From Glycine soja (taxonomy: Eukaryota > Streptophyta > Magnoliopsida > Fabales > Fabaceae): a stretch of DNA of 64,000 nt. Shown piece by piece: positions 45,150 through 55,842 of this stretch; the stretch's first letter is position 1; each line of letters starts with the position of its first letter. The notes beneath the pieces were generated by a model, which saw only the letters and a program-made list of their open reading frames with translations, was not told where the DNA came from and did no database searches. The stretch is from positions 11,435,656-11,499,655 of the forward strand of contig NC_041011.1 of assembly GCF_004193775.1 (NCBI RefSeq). The letters are read 5' to 3'. The translations under genes and the position numbers were made by a program.

Positions 45150-46718
45150 TCATTTCTTTTTCTTTCATTTGCTCTCCTTCTCCCTCCTTTTTTTCCTCTG
45201 CTCCTAGCTCTCCTTCACTTTTTTTACTCCCATCACCCACTAGCACTCTTCCTTGACTTTGAGTGATCACAGCCTTACACTCTTCTTTTGGGATTTTCTC
45301 AGTGTTTGCTCCAAAATTTCCAGAGGAATTTTTTGCTAACTGTTTAGCCAGCTGTCCCACTTGAATTTCCAGATTCTTGATTGCTGACTCTGTGCTCTTA
45401 TGATTAGACATTGAAACCTGCATGAATTGAGTCAGTGTGTCTTCTAATTTGGTGGTCCGCTCATACAAATTAGGCCCTTGGTTGGGAGGTCAATTAGAAG
45501 GACCTCCTTGGTCTTTGTTAAACTGATTTCTATGGTGTGACCTCCAACCTTGACCTTGGTTATGAGAAAAGTTTCCTCCCAGATGATATCTTGCAAAACC
45601 ACATGGATGAAATCCTTGCCTATTCTGATTTGCCATATAGTTAACTTCTTTGGATGTATCATCTTGAGTCATACAATGACCAGACTCATGAGCTCTTCCA
45701 CATATGCTACAACTCCAATTTGCATAACTGCTAAATGAGTAGGTTGAGCTGCTTGCAACTATGTTGGAAATTTGCTTAAGGTCTTTGTGAGTGATTCAAG
45801 TTGTTTAGCTAATAGCTTATTTTGTGCCAGCAAAGCATCCTGTGATGTGAGCTCCAATAAACTTCTCTTTGTGGGAATATGCGTTCTATCACGCAAGATG
45901 GCATGATCGTTGGCTACCATGTTCTCAATCAGTTCCATTGCTTCCTCAGGAGTCTTCAATTTTATCTTCCCTCCAGTTGAGGCATCCAACAATTGCTTAG
46001 ATTGAGGCCACAGACCATCAATGAATATGTTAAGATGAATAGGCTCAGTAAACCCATGAGTTGGAGTCTTCTGAAGCAAACCAAGAAAACGCTCCAAAGC
46101 TTCACTCAAAGATTCATCAGGGAACTGATGGAATGAGGAAATCGTTGGTTTTCCTTCAGCTGTCTTCGATTCAGGAAAATACTTCTTCAAGAATTTCTCA
46201 ACCACCTCTTCCCAAGTCTTCAAACTGTTTCCTTTAAATGACTGCAGCCACCTCTTGGCTTCACCAACTAGAGAAAATGAAAATAGATTAAGTCTAATAG
46301 CATATTCCGGAACTCCTGCTATCTTGACTGTGTTGCATATCTCAATGTATGTGGCTAAATGAGCATAGGGGTCTTCATTTGGCAAACCATGAAAGAGATT
46401 TCCTAGAATGAGCTGAATCAAGGAATGCGGGTATGAAATGTTTGTTGCTTGAACTTTTGGCCACGCTATACTAGTGAAAAACTGCGGCATAGTAGAACTA
46501 GAATAATCTTCAAGAATGACCCTTGGTGGTTGATATTCTGCCATTATGTTTGCTTCAGATGCACCAACATCAGTTTCTTTGAACTCAATAGGGAATGATG
46601 AAGAAGATTCAGATGACAGAATTCTCTCGCCATTGAGGTTAGTTGTCCTATCCTGTAGCTCTCTTCTTTTCTTTGCTGCATTGTTTCTTCTACAAGTAGC
46701 TTCAATCTCCAAATCCAA
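45055..46718 (-). pseudogene. gag of Athila copy B (frameshifted)
   Basis: The ATG at 46718 lies 200 bases inside the 5' LTR and opens 319 codons (to 45759): an acidic/basic N-terminus, then the retrotransposon gag domain with FHGLPNEDPYAHLATYIEI, AKRWLQSFKGNSLKTWEEV, FLKKYFPESKT and ESLSEALERF. After a stop and frame change, the zinc knuckle reads CSICGRAHESGHC (about 45715-45675). Next come Asn/Gln-rich sequence, a coiled-coil-like segment with LAKQLAKNSSGN and a Glu/Lys-rich linker (45210-45055) leading to protease. Gag forms the particle and binds RNA through the knuckle. Confidence 0.85.
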
Positions 46719-46893
46719 TGGAGCTAAGTCCCCTGTTGGAGTTTAACCTCACATACAAGAAGCAAGCTACTATAGAGCAGTTAACCAAGATAAGAGATTA
46801 AATCAAATTGAAAACAATTGACAATATAAAAATAATCAATGAATAAAGAATAATTATTTCCAAAATGCAACATACACACCAAGTAAAAAGAAA

Positions 46894-46911
46894 GTCCCGA
46901 CAACGGCACCA
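46894..46911 (-). other. Primer binding site, tRNA-Asp type (Athila copy B)
   Basis: On the minus strand TGGTGCCGTTGTCGGGAC lies six bases inside the 5' LTR. It resembles the tRNA-Asp primer site used by Athila-type elements. Confidence 0.75.
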
Positions 46912-46917
46912 AAAACT

Positions 46918-48226
46918 TGTTCACTCTATTGGCAAGTGTACCAATTTGCACAAGTAGTAATTAAAATAGTGAGTCCAAGTATCGTATCCACATGGAATTT
47001 GTTATACTTAGAAGCCACATATTCAGTTTATAAACAATTTCAATTGCAGTAAAATAAAGTAGAGGAACTCATTCATGTTTCAATTTCTTAAATTAGTTTT
47101 TCTAAATTTAAAAATGCATAACAAGACAAACACAGAGCTATATAATCGAACAAATATCAAGATGAAAATGTCGGGGTGTATTCTACTGAGCTTTCTCTTG
47201 TTGTAACTAAATAAGTTTTTCTCTATTTAATATTACTCTAATGTTCTTGCACCGTTAAATTACTCTAACTGTAATTCCTCACATGAAAGAGCCTAACCCT
47301 CCTAGTTTCGTTCTTGATTCCTCAACAAACTCATTCTAAGTGAGCTGCACTATGCACAAGATGCAATATTTACTAGATTACTGCACACTTTTCCTATAAA
47401 TACAAACTTCTAATTGCTCTACCGAGTTCTAAGGACTTTAAGCATTTTACAAAACTCAAAACCTAACAAAGCATATAAATGGGTGATCAAGCCACAAATA
47501 TGTAAAATACACACAAATAGAAGCAGGGAACACTAGAAATAATATTAAGTAAATAGTTAAAAGTTTTACATCAAGTGTGCTCAGTAGAAAAACTCCCCAA
47601 CAATGAAGTGTTTAGCCCTCCATTAGCAAGGAGGGCTTAATACAAAGGTGAAAATGATGTAGGAATGGAAGAAAATGGTAAAGATGTGAAGAAAATGTCT
47701 TCTCTTTAGCCTTGGTGCCTTCTTCCTTCTTTCCTATGTTGCTTGTCTATTCATTTCCCTTCCTTTCTCAGTGTTTTAAAGACTTTTGGGCTTCTCAGCT
47801 TACGAAGGCGTGCTCCTCAAGCATGTCTCGCTGAGTGAGAGTTAGTGGCTATGCGCTAAGTGGGCTTGGACGCACTAAGCGCGAGAAGAGACAACGTCTT
47901 CGTCGGGTGAGCTGGTTGCGCACTAAGCGTGCTGCTCTCTGGCTCAACATTCTCTAGGGTTTTGTACTCGCTTAGTGAGCTGAACCTCGCTTAGCCAATC
48001 CTCCTTGCTGAGTGAGCCCTTCTGCAAGATTTCAAAATCTTCTCTTTTTTAGCCTTAAAATATAATTAAGTTCAACATTAGTCATCAAAAATGGAGTTTC
48101 CACTGCATGAATTCATACAAGAATAAATTATTTACAAATCTCACAAAAGAAACCATAAATTAGAGGTACATTGCTACTTTTTCTCCTATTTTTAATGCAT
48201 TTAATACTCATGAATAGCAATTAACA
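46918..48226 (-). repeat. 5' LTR of Athila copy B (1309 bp)
   Basis: Same length and termini as the LTR at 35406. It lies next to the primer site, so it is the 5' copy in the element's own orientation. The target duplication AGGAG follows at 48227. Confidence 0.9.
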
Positions 48227-48669
48227 AGGAGGTAAAAGGGGATTACATAATAACCAATATCATGTTAAGGTGGTTTTTATTTGTGCTAACAATCTTGAGA
48301 AATCCTTCACTCCATTATGAAAGATAGGCTATGTGTTGCCTCAAAGAGCCCCAACATATAGCATGCCACATGATATGCCAAATGTTCATGAATTTTCTCC
48401 CATTAAAACACCCATCTATCTGAGTATTTAAGAGTTTAACTTCTATTGGAAGCAAAAATGAAAACCTCAACCAAAAGGGAAAAGATTGCCAAATACTCAT
48501 GGAATAATAACAATGCAATAAAAAACATGATCTACTTCCTCACTCTGATCATGAAAAAAAAAAACCTCTGATCCTGCAACATAATACAAGGCCTGGACAA
48601 TTGTGGTTTAGTTGGAAGTTTATCCAAAATTAATCTCCATGAAAACATTAGGATTTTGGATGGAACTAT

Positions 48670-49994
48670 TGTTGATGGATTGGCAAGTGCACCAATGTGT
48701 TCCAAGTAGTAAAGTTAAAACCGAAGTCCGAGTATCGTATCCACAGAGACTTTGTTTGTACTTAGGTAGATGAATATTTTATTAATAAAATAAGTTAAAG
48801 AAAATTGACTTGAAAAGGTTATGAGAAAACAGTAATTAAAATTGGCAGAAAATTAAATCAAACAAGAGAAATTAAACAAGAATTTAAATTAATTAATTAA
48901 AGACAAAAAAGATGAGAAAATCAAATATTATTGTAGAAGGAAATTCAGAAGATGAGAATGTTGGGAACTTAGCCTACTAGAGCTACTCTTTGATGTAATG
49001 TAAATGATTTTTCTCTATTTATAATTATTTCCATTTACACCTGTATCTACTAGTATACTTTAACTTTGGTCCCCCGCGTGAAAGAGCCTAATTTATCTAT
49101 TTTCTCTCCCAAATCCTTTTGGAGAGCTAAAATAGTAAATTGCATTAAGAATATAAATGTATAACAGGCTAAACAAATATCAACCTATCCCTAGTAATGA
49201 CTTTATTTAGATACCCTTTCCCAGTTCTATTCGAAAATAATGTTTCCCAACACTACCCTAAAACTCACCATGCAAATGGTTGATCAGGCCACAAACAATA
49301 TGTTAAGCACAGGAAAAGATCATGCAAATTGTAATATTCATAAATAGATAGGAAGAGAGATTAAATCAAGAATAGTTGGCTGCCAAGTTTCCAATAAAGG
49401 GGGTTTAGTCTCATTGTCATGAAGGCTTTACAATTGCAATAGGGGAATATTTTGTAAAGGGTGAAAAGATAAGAAAGGGAATGGAGGGAAGGAATGACTC
49501 CCAATGCTTACTTTTTTCTTCTTTTAGCCTTTGCTTTCTATAAGGAATTGTATTCTCTTGGAATTTTTGTGTGTCTTTTCCTTCTTCTCTTTTATTCTTT
49601 TATAGGTGTAGATTAGCGGGCTTTTTGCACTAAGCCCGACTTTACTTTCCTTAATTAGTCATGCTTTCCTTAATTAGTCCTGATTTTCTCAATTAGTCTT
49701 CTTTCCTTAATTAGCCCTACTTTCCTCAATTAGCTTTCTTTCCTTAATTAGTTTTGCTTTCCTCAATTAGCTTGTTTTCCTTAATTAGCTATGCTTTCCT
49801 TAATTAGCTCGCTTTTCTAGGCTTTATTTTACTTACTAAGCATTATAAATTCATCACTTTTAATATTCTCTGCACAAAAACTTAAATGATGTTAATTTAA
49901 CAATTATTTGCTCAAAAATGAAAAATTAGGAGAGACAAATTACAAATTCCTATATAATTTAACCCCAAAATATACTTATAATTAACACTTATCA
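48670..49994 (-). repeat. Athila-type solo LTR (1325 bp)
   Basis: On the minus strand it starts TGATAAGTGTTAATT and ends CCAATCCATCAACA. Flanks ACTAT and ACTAC match in four of five bases, and LINE coding rejoins across it. Its U5 end (TACGATACTCGGACTT, GGTGCACTTGCC) resembles copies A and B, but the remainder differs, so it is another subfamily. Instead of GCTTAG motifs it has a TTAATTAG array at 49651-49812. Confidence 0.8.
49651..49812. repeat. TTAATTAG array (18-19 bp period)
   Basis: Nine copies of TTAATTAG or TCAATTAG are separated by 10-11 bases of variable T/C-rich sequence ending TTTCC or TTTTC. It lies in the presumed U3 of the solo LTR. Confidence 0.8.
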
Positions 49995-50686
49995 ACTACA
50001 CTCTTCTAGAATTTTTTGAATATTTGCGTCTATTGGTCCTCCTCGGTATTAGATGATATAGCATATTTAGAGATTAGCCTATATACAAAAGCTACTAAGA
50101 AGGATAAAGTTCCACTAGTTGTCCAAGTCTATGAGTTTGTGATGTATGGTTAAGGAGCAAAACCTGTTATTAAAGTTTTCAGATCATCCATTAAAAGCTC
50201 CTCCCAAACAAAAATATTTTCCTACAGAACCATTGGTACCTTCATCCAGACTCTAACCACCTTCCTTTTTTCTGCAACAAAGCACTGTTTGTCCTTAACT
50301 ATATGGTAGAGTCGAGGGAAAGCCATAACCAAACTTCTATCCCTAAAGGAAATGTCATTCCAAAAGTTTGTTTGCTCGACATTTCCAACCTTTTGAGTAG
50401 TATTAGACTTGAATAAACCACTGTGACCTTCAATGATATCCTCAAGACTACACAGATCTTGCCAGCATAGGGATGAATTACTAGGACCTTCTTGAAATAA
50501 AGATGGTGCACTAAGGGGGTCGTACCTGAACCTTAAAAAAGGAAGCCATATTGTTGATTAATCGTTGAGTATTCTCCACCTCCATTTTGGTAGGAGACTA
50601 ATATTAAACAAACTCAAGTATTTAACTTCTAGACCTCCTTCTGATTTGGGGCAACACACATGCTTCCAACATACCCAAGACACCTT

Positions 50687-50830
50687 AGTATTCTCAATGT
50701 TCCTTGTGTTTGAAGTATGTCCTGATTATTTATGTGTGTTGTTGCATTTTGACATTCCAAGCTCAATGCTTGGTAGTTTTTCTTGCTATTTTTGGACTTT
50801 TCCCTTTTCAATCATTATTTATTTATTTAT
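50687..50830 (+). pseudogene. C-terminal tail of the plus-strand LINE
   Basis: Beyond the 5' end of the minus-strand LINE, the plus frame VFSMFLVFEVCPDYLCVLLHF looks like the short hydrophobic tail that follows RNase H in plant LINEs, continuing the frame cut at 33586. The T-rich end near 50815 may be its UTR. Assignment rests mainly on position. Confidence 0.5.
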
Positions 50831-50850
50831 ACTTCAAAATGTTTATTGTC

Positions 50851-50878
50851 AAAGTTAAACTGGTGTAATTTGATTCAT

Positions 50879-50951
<73 letters not shown>

Positions 50952-50982
50952 GATGAATCAAATTACATCATTCTATAACTTT
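50851..50982. repeat. (TA)n flanked by a ~31-bp inverted repeat
   Basis: About 33 TA units (50882-50948) sit between AAAGTT...GTGTAATTTGATTCATCCT and its near-perfect complement (AGGATGAATCAAATTACATCA...AACTTT, shown in part). The whole would extrude as a hairpin of roughly 65-bp stem. It could be a short MITE whose centre expanded. Confidence 0.8.
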
Positions 50983-51825
50983 CAACTAGATAATGTTTTT
51001 TTAAAGCTCATCGTTGTATGCAAAATTTCATATTAATCTAAAATCATTTGTTATCTCTTTCATATAAATTAAAATCAATGTAATATAAATATTTCAAAAT
51101 ATACTAAAATATGGATTATTTAATTACTTTCTTGTTGTTGTTCAATTTTGAAAAAAATTGACACAAACGATATTGATAATACAGATATAATTCAACGGTT
51201 GGATAAATATAAAACACATTCTATATCAAGTTATAAAAATGGTATAATAATTATCAAAGTTACTTATATTTTGATTATTTTATTTCAAGCCAATGGCTTA
51301 GATTTAATTAGTAAATATCCACATGTGACTTCTTATTTGCAAACATACCAGGTGGTTCTCCGTCCTCTATCTCAACTTTGTTTGGTGTCATCATCGCCAT
51401 GTTCGTGGCCATGCCATTGTCATCGCCTCCCAGTTCGAGACACCACCACTCGGTCTAGTATGAATAGAGAACCACAATCTAAATTGTCACTGTCCATAGA
51501 CACTCCTATTCTAACTTGGATCATCTCCTATTGATGGTCTCCTTATTCGAAGATCCATTTCAGATTTTACGTCATAATGTATATCGACTCTAATTGGAAT
51601 GGCGATTCCATTTTTAATTTTTTTTTAATGTTTTTTGGTACCCTTAGAAGAATCCTTTTTTTTAGAAATAATTTTTTTAATTGATGAGAAAATTTTATCA
51701 ATGAAGTAAGACCATGAATCAAGAAAAAAAGAGTTAATACATATTTACATGTCCCGTGATAAAATATCTTCACTAGTTAGCAGTTACCATTTTTTCCCCT
51801 TTGGTAACGTTCTATCGTTCTGATA
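50983..51825. other. Spacer with no recognised gene
   Basis: The plus frame 51148-51534 (128 codons) has no recognisable domain, and its second half is Ser/Pro/His-rich. The sequence runs to the CACTA terminus at 51826. Confidence 0.4.
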
Positions 51826-51843
51826 CACTATTAGAAAATACAC

Positions 51844-52395
51844 TTTCAACATCGGTTATTTATGGCATTCTACATCGGTTTTAAAACCGATGTTGAAAGT
51901 ACCGATGTTGAATGAATTATTGTTAACATCGGTTATCCAAAACCAATGTTAATATAAAAACGATAACCTCGGTTTTCTAAATAACCGATGTTATACACAA
52001 AGAACTACAACAAATAAGTGTATGCATGATGAACCTTCACATCAGTTTTCTAGTAAAACTGATGTTAATGTTATATATTCACATCGGTTTTGTAGTAAAA
52101 CCGATGTTAATGAAATATCTTAACATCGGTTTTCTAGCAAAACCGATGCTAATATATTACATTAACATCAATTTTACTAGAAAACCGATGTCAATGTTCA
52201 TATGCATACACTATTTTGCTGTAATTCTTCATATATAACATCGGTTATTTATAAATAGCCGATGTTAACTTTCGTATATTAACATCAGTTATTTACATAA
52301 CCGATGTTAAGGTTCTTGTTGACATCGGTTTTTGTAAATAACCGATGTTGTTTACTATATTAACATCGGTTTTTGTTAATAACCGATGTTGTTTT
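51844..52395. repeat. CACTA subterminal motif array
   Basis: More than fifteen copies of AACATCGGTT, AACCGATGTT or one-base variants, largely as inverted pairs around AT-rich spacers (for example 52082-52110, 52240-52265, 52320-52390). Such subterminal repeats bind the element's TnpA-type protein in characterised CACTA families. Confidence 0.85.
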
Positions 52396-52647
52396 GAAGT
52401 TTTTTTTATATAAACTTTATGTTTTTACAATAAACCCAAAATTCTACCTGCAAAATGCAATTTCAGACCCAATTCACAGCAAATAAACATTTTATTTTGC
52501 TTTGAAGTAATTTTAATCATAATAAACATTGAATAATTGATTTATCATTAACAACGATCAACAAATGAATTCAATGTTCAAATTACATAGGAAATGTCAA
52601 AAATGTTAAACCAAAGTAAACTAAGCTAAACTTAATGTCCCTAAATC

Positions 52648-55647
52648 CTAGGTCTGATCTCTAACTCGAAGATAATACTGTGCCTACTGGATCGGCAGTG
52701 CCTTTAATCTCTTTGGCTCCAATGGTTTAGGATTGTTAAAATACTGCATGATGAAATAAATGATAATAAGTTAATAATGTAATACAAATTATAAAAAAAT
52801 CGAATTTGTTTGAAATAAACGTACCGCTTCCCAGTTATTCCTATAACTTCCTAAAATGATGGTGGACATCCAGCGCATCACATAGTAGCCGCACTCAGTA
52901 TTTCCTTTTTGTCTATTACACTAAATACATAATGGAATTTGGCTATTAATTAAACAATTAGTGTACAAACACATAAGAAATATATATAAGTGGAAGTTTT
53001 ATGTAAATGACATACCTTGACGACAATCCACCTAGCAGGAGCCTTTGATTTAGGCTGCGGAGCATCATCAAGACCTTTTAAAGCACTGTTCCAGATGAGT
53101 AACAATTAAAAACTGGTTTTGTCGAGGTATTTCAATGCAAATGTATTGAAAAGAACACTAACCTGTTAATAATCCCCTTAAGGTAATTGTCTGGCCTGTT
53201 ATGCAATGAACAAAACCAGACAACTAGGTGTTCCTTGGGCAGGATGACCACCATCTGCCAGTGTCCGCTGCAGTGGAGACGAATATGGGTTAGTATATTA
53301 GTAAACATGAATTAAATTCAGTTATTTTGTGTGACTTACCCATTTAGGTAGGCTCCAAGATAGACATCGTGTTTTGAACTCTGCATCCAAGTCTTCATGT
53401 AACTTTCAGACTCAAACTGCGATTGCCCAGACCTCTGAATGGACTGTGTCTCGAGGAATCCATAGATATCAGAATTCCCCGCTCGCATACTTGTTTCAGT
53501 GAGATGCATGTTTATGTTAAGTCAAAGTTAAATATTCATGAATTGAAAGCAATAACTTAGGTAATTAAAAGTAATCTAAAATGACTTACAGAATCCACAA
53601 CTGTAACACTGATATGCTGAGACATTGACCACCGTGTGCGATTTCAGAGAGGTCTTCATGCTTTATGTAGAGCGGGAAATCTGGATTAAAGACTCCGAAC
53701 ACAGTGGCATCCCATGTAACCTTATAAGGCCTCAAGAAAAGCTTTGGGATGGTCAATGTCATCAGATAAAGCGGATCATTGACCTCTGGATCGAGCTTTG
53801 GAGGTGGTTTTGCTGGAGACACAGTTGCCTGTTCATGAAACAAAGTTAAATGGCCTAATTTGAGGCACACTGAATGAATTAATTCAAAAAGAAGAAACAT
53901 ATAGTAAGAGTAAAGTACCTACTGTGATAAAGACTTCACCAGATGTGTCGGCCAAGCAAAGAAGGTGTGAATTGCCTGCCCCTCTAAGGAAACCTCGTCA
54001 GTGGGTACAAAAACTGGAGCATCTGCATCTGTAACCTCCTCCACACCCACCTTTACTTGGCCAGGCAACAAATGAGTGTTATGAACAACAGTGGATCCCT
54101 CATAAACTCTCCCCAGGGCAACCAGGCAGGCAGGATCTGCTTCGATGACCAAGCCGCACCTATCCGAGTCACCCATCTTAGGATCGTTTCCTGAGGGATC
54201 AACACAACTCTCCTTTGTGCTTACTCGAGGACCTGAGGGACCAACCAGAGGCTCGGGAGGCAGTGCAAGTCCCTGAGATTGCATCTGGGACTGCATCTGG
54301 CTGAACGATGCCATGAGCTGCCGCGTCACTTTTTCTGTGATGGACTCCTCTAGCTGGTCCTTGATTTTTCGGGTCAGCTGCTGCAATTCTTCAGGAGGCA
54401 GGGAGGAAGAGCTGCGGGACATCCGTGGAGCCGATCCAAAGTATTGCTTGATGGTGACACCGGCTCCAACAGCACAGACACGTCCAGGGTGCTCTGTACG
54501 TCCAATAGCAGCGATGAGAACATCCTGATGTCCATGGGGGACGAAGGATCCCTGTGTCGCCTGCTCCTCAAAGGAATCATGCACAGAAAACACACAGTTG
54601 TACATGGCATTCACAAAATATTTAAATATAATTCTAATGGTTAGTTGAAAATGACTTACGATCTTCTCAGCGATTTCCTTTGCGACCTCAGTCATCATCT
54701 CCCCTGTTTTCTTTGTGCAGGCCATCTTCCACTTCACGTGGCGTCTGACCGGGGATGGAGGGTCGATGACACCATCAACACTTCCTAACTGTGCAGCTTC
54801 CTCCAGCTTCTTCTTTGTCTTCTCATCCAGGAGCTTCTGCTCTAAATATTCATAACCCCCACGAGACAAAACATGGGGGGCAGTGTTCTGTTTCTGGATG
54901 GCCTGTGCCTTTTTGCGCACATCCTACAAAAATAAAACAATAATCTTTCAAATTGCTAGAATGAAGTATAACAAGTTAATGTTTTTTGAAAAACAACTTA
55001 AATGGCAAGGAACATACCTCCCAAGAAGGGTCTCTACGAGTCTGGCAAAACTGGACCCATTTTTCCTTGCTTGTGCCATATTTCTCACAGACAGTGTCGT
55101 CCATACCATCCTGATCGGCTGCAAGGGCCCATTTCCTTGTGAGGTCTGATTTAAACTGCCTTCATCTCTCGTCCACAGTCTAAAGTAACTTCCTTTTCGT
55201 CATATTGTCAGAAGCCTCTGGGATTTCAAATTTTGCCTAACAACATCAAATAAGGTTTATTTGTTACAATAATGTATTTTTTGGCTATTAATTAAACATC
55301 AAATAAGAGAAGAAAAATACCTGAATATCCTCCCAAATCAAGTCCTTCTGAGTAGTAGGGACCTCCTTCCAGTTCTCGTAGGTGACGTCCACCTTATCAC
55401 GCGTCACAATCCCCAAATATGTTCTTAATTTCTTCCTGTGGGGACCGTCGGCCTTGCCGGTAGCAGGATCAACATGGACCACTGGTCTCTCAGCACCAGG
55501 TGGTCTAGTAGGCAACGATCGTAGACGTGAGGCTTTGCGTGTCCGCTTCACAGCAGACGACGAAGCTAATGCGTCGGAAGGAGTAGGAGGAGGAAGAGGA
55601 GGAGAAGGAGGAGGAGGAGGAGGAGGCGAGGCAGGTGGAAAAGCCAT
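52648..55647 (-). pseudogene. CACTA gene: Transposase_24 plus Ulp1-like protease domains (nonsense-mutated)
   Basis: Exons inferred from GT/AG borders: about 55647-55321 (Pro-rich start, RKKLRTYLGIVTRDKVDV, KEVPTTQKDLIWEDIQ), 55238-55018 (AKFEIPEAS, QFKSDLTRKWALAAD, DPSWE), 54924-54660 (DVRKKAQAIQKQN), 54590-53919, 53829-53588 (FPLYIKHEDLSEIAHGGQCL), 53500-53341 (YMKTWMQSSKHDVYLGAYL), 53270-53165, 53090-53020, 52920-52827 and 52749-52648. The Ulp1-like part keeps HWQMVVIL (His codon 53261-53263) and NTECGYYVMRW (Cys codon 52891-52893). Three in-frame stops are visible: two in exon 2 and one in the last exon, so no full product is expected. The domain pairing is common in plant CACTA genes; the protease substrate is unknown. 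Confidence 0.75.
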
Positions 55648-55687
55648 GATCTTGTATACATCATGAAAATGTAAATTTCGATTACAG

Positions 55688-55842
55688 GGGGATAGGGGGT
55701 GTATTTAGTAAACAGGGGGGTACAAATAGCAATCGCCTGGGCGAGCTGGGCAGTAACCACCACCCTCTTTTCCCCTATAAATAGGGGAAGGAGGGCAGAA
55801 CAAAAAGGTTCAACCTCCTGGTAATCCGTGAAGAGGGGCAAC
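55688..55842 (+). repeat. Detached fragment of an Ogre-type LTR (promoter segment)
   Basis: GGGGTGTATTTAGTAAACAG, GCCTGGGCGAGCTGGGC, CCCCTATAAATAGGGG and GGTTCAACCTCCTGGTA all recur in order at 56138-56335 within the adjacent LTR. Here the copy is shorter (the segment with AGGCCCACTTGGGCC is absent), and it joins directly to the LTR start at 55843. Confidence 0.75.

Larger units (their letters stand above)
35406..48226 (-). mobile_element. Athila-like Ty3/gypsy element, copy B (structurally complete)
   Basis: A 12,821-bp element on the minus strand with two 1309-bp LTRs, perfect AGGAG target duplications (35401-35405, 48227-48231), a tRNA-Asp-type primer site, gag, pol, a GCTTAG-rich spacer, an env-like region and a polypurine tract. 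About ten mismatches in the first ~160 bases of the LTR pair suggest appreciable age. Gag and pol carry several stops and frameshifts, so it is not autonomous now. It sits in the 3' part of the minus-strand LINE. The structure fits the Calypso/Diaspora group of soybean Athila elements (inference). Confidence 0.9.
33587..50686 (-). mobile_element. 5'-truncated minus-strand LINE inserted in the plus-strand LINE
   Basis: Its 3' end is the T-rich run at 33587-33594 (poly-A on the minus strand), preceded in its own sense by a ~200-base 3' UTR. Its 5' end at 50686 starts mid-protein (VSWVCWKHVCCPKSEGGLE), the usual LINE truncation. Flanks AGTCTTCT (33579-33586) and AGTATTCT (50687-50694) match in seven of eight bases, fitting a target duplication. 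Inside it lie R3, Athila copy B and the solo LTR at 48670. Own sequence remaining: 33587-33697, 35324-35405, 48227-48669, 49995-50686. Confidence 0.7.
48227..50686 (-). pseudogene. Coding part of the minus-strand LINE (decayed, split by solo LTR)
   Basis: From 50686 leftwards: KHVCCPKSEGGLEVKYLSLFN and LLPKWRWRIL, the post-RT linker; then VGNVEQTNFWNDISFRDRSL and AFPRLYHIV (50400-50290). Across the solo LTR it resumes as SVVPSKILMFSWRLILDK, LPTKPQLSRP and EEVDHVFYC, the zinc-finger-type reverse-transcriptase-associated domain. Removing the solo LTR and one flank copy restores the join at SVVPSKIL; a TAG just upstream replaces an expected Trp. Many other stops are present. Confidence 0.65.
24345..50830 (+). 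mobile_element. Plus-strand LINE, split by at least three insertions
   Basis: Four segments keep LINE order and strand: endonuclease (24345-25103), reverse transcriptase (26899-29004), zinc-finger/RNase H (32331-33586) and a C-terminal tail (50687-50830). They are separated by solo LTR R2, the 29005-32325 insertion and a minus-strand LINE that itself holds other elements. Removing insertions and one copy of each target duplication rejoins the protein, for example NVWFGI with KAIWEF at 29004/32331. The 5' end (ORF1) is missing. Many stops show it is long dead. Confidence 0.75.
51826..55687 (-). mobile_element. CACTA (En/Spm-like) element, one terminus present
   Basis: The left terminus CACTATTAGAAAATACAC is followed by dense subterminal AACATCGGTT/AACCGATGTT motifs (51850-52395) and, beyond a spacer, a multi-exon minus-strand gene with Transposase_24-like and Ulp1-like regions. 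The right terminus is missing: about 40 bases upstream of the gene start the sequence changes to an Ogre-type LTR fragment. No TNP2-type transposase is seen, so it was non-autonomous or is truncated. It may belong to the soybean Tgm-type group (guess). Confidence 0.75.

Noticed and set aside
44935..45207. Plus-strand Phe/Leu/Ser-rich 90-codon frame resembling a membrane protein
   Set aside because: It is the complement of the Glu/Lys-rich gag linker of Athila copy B.
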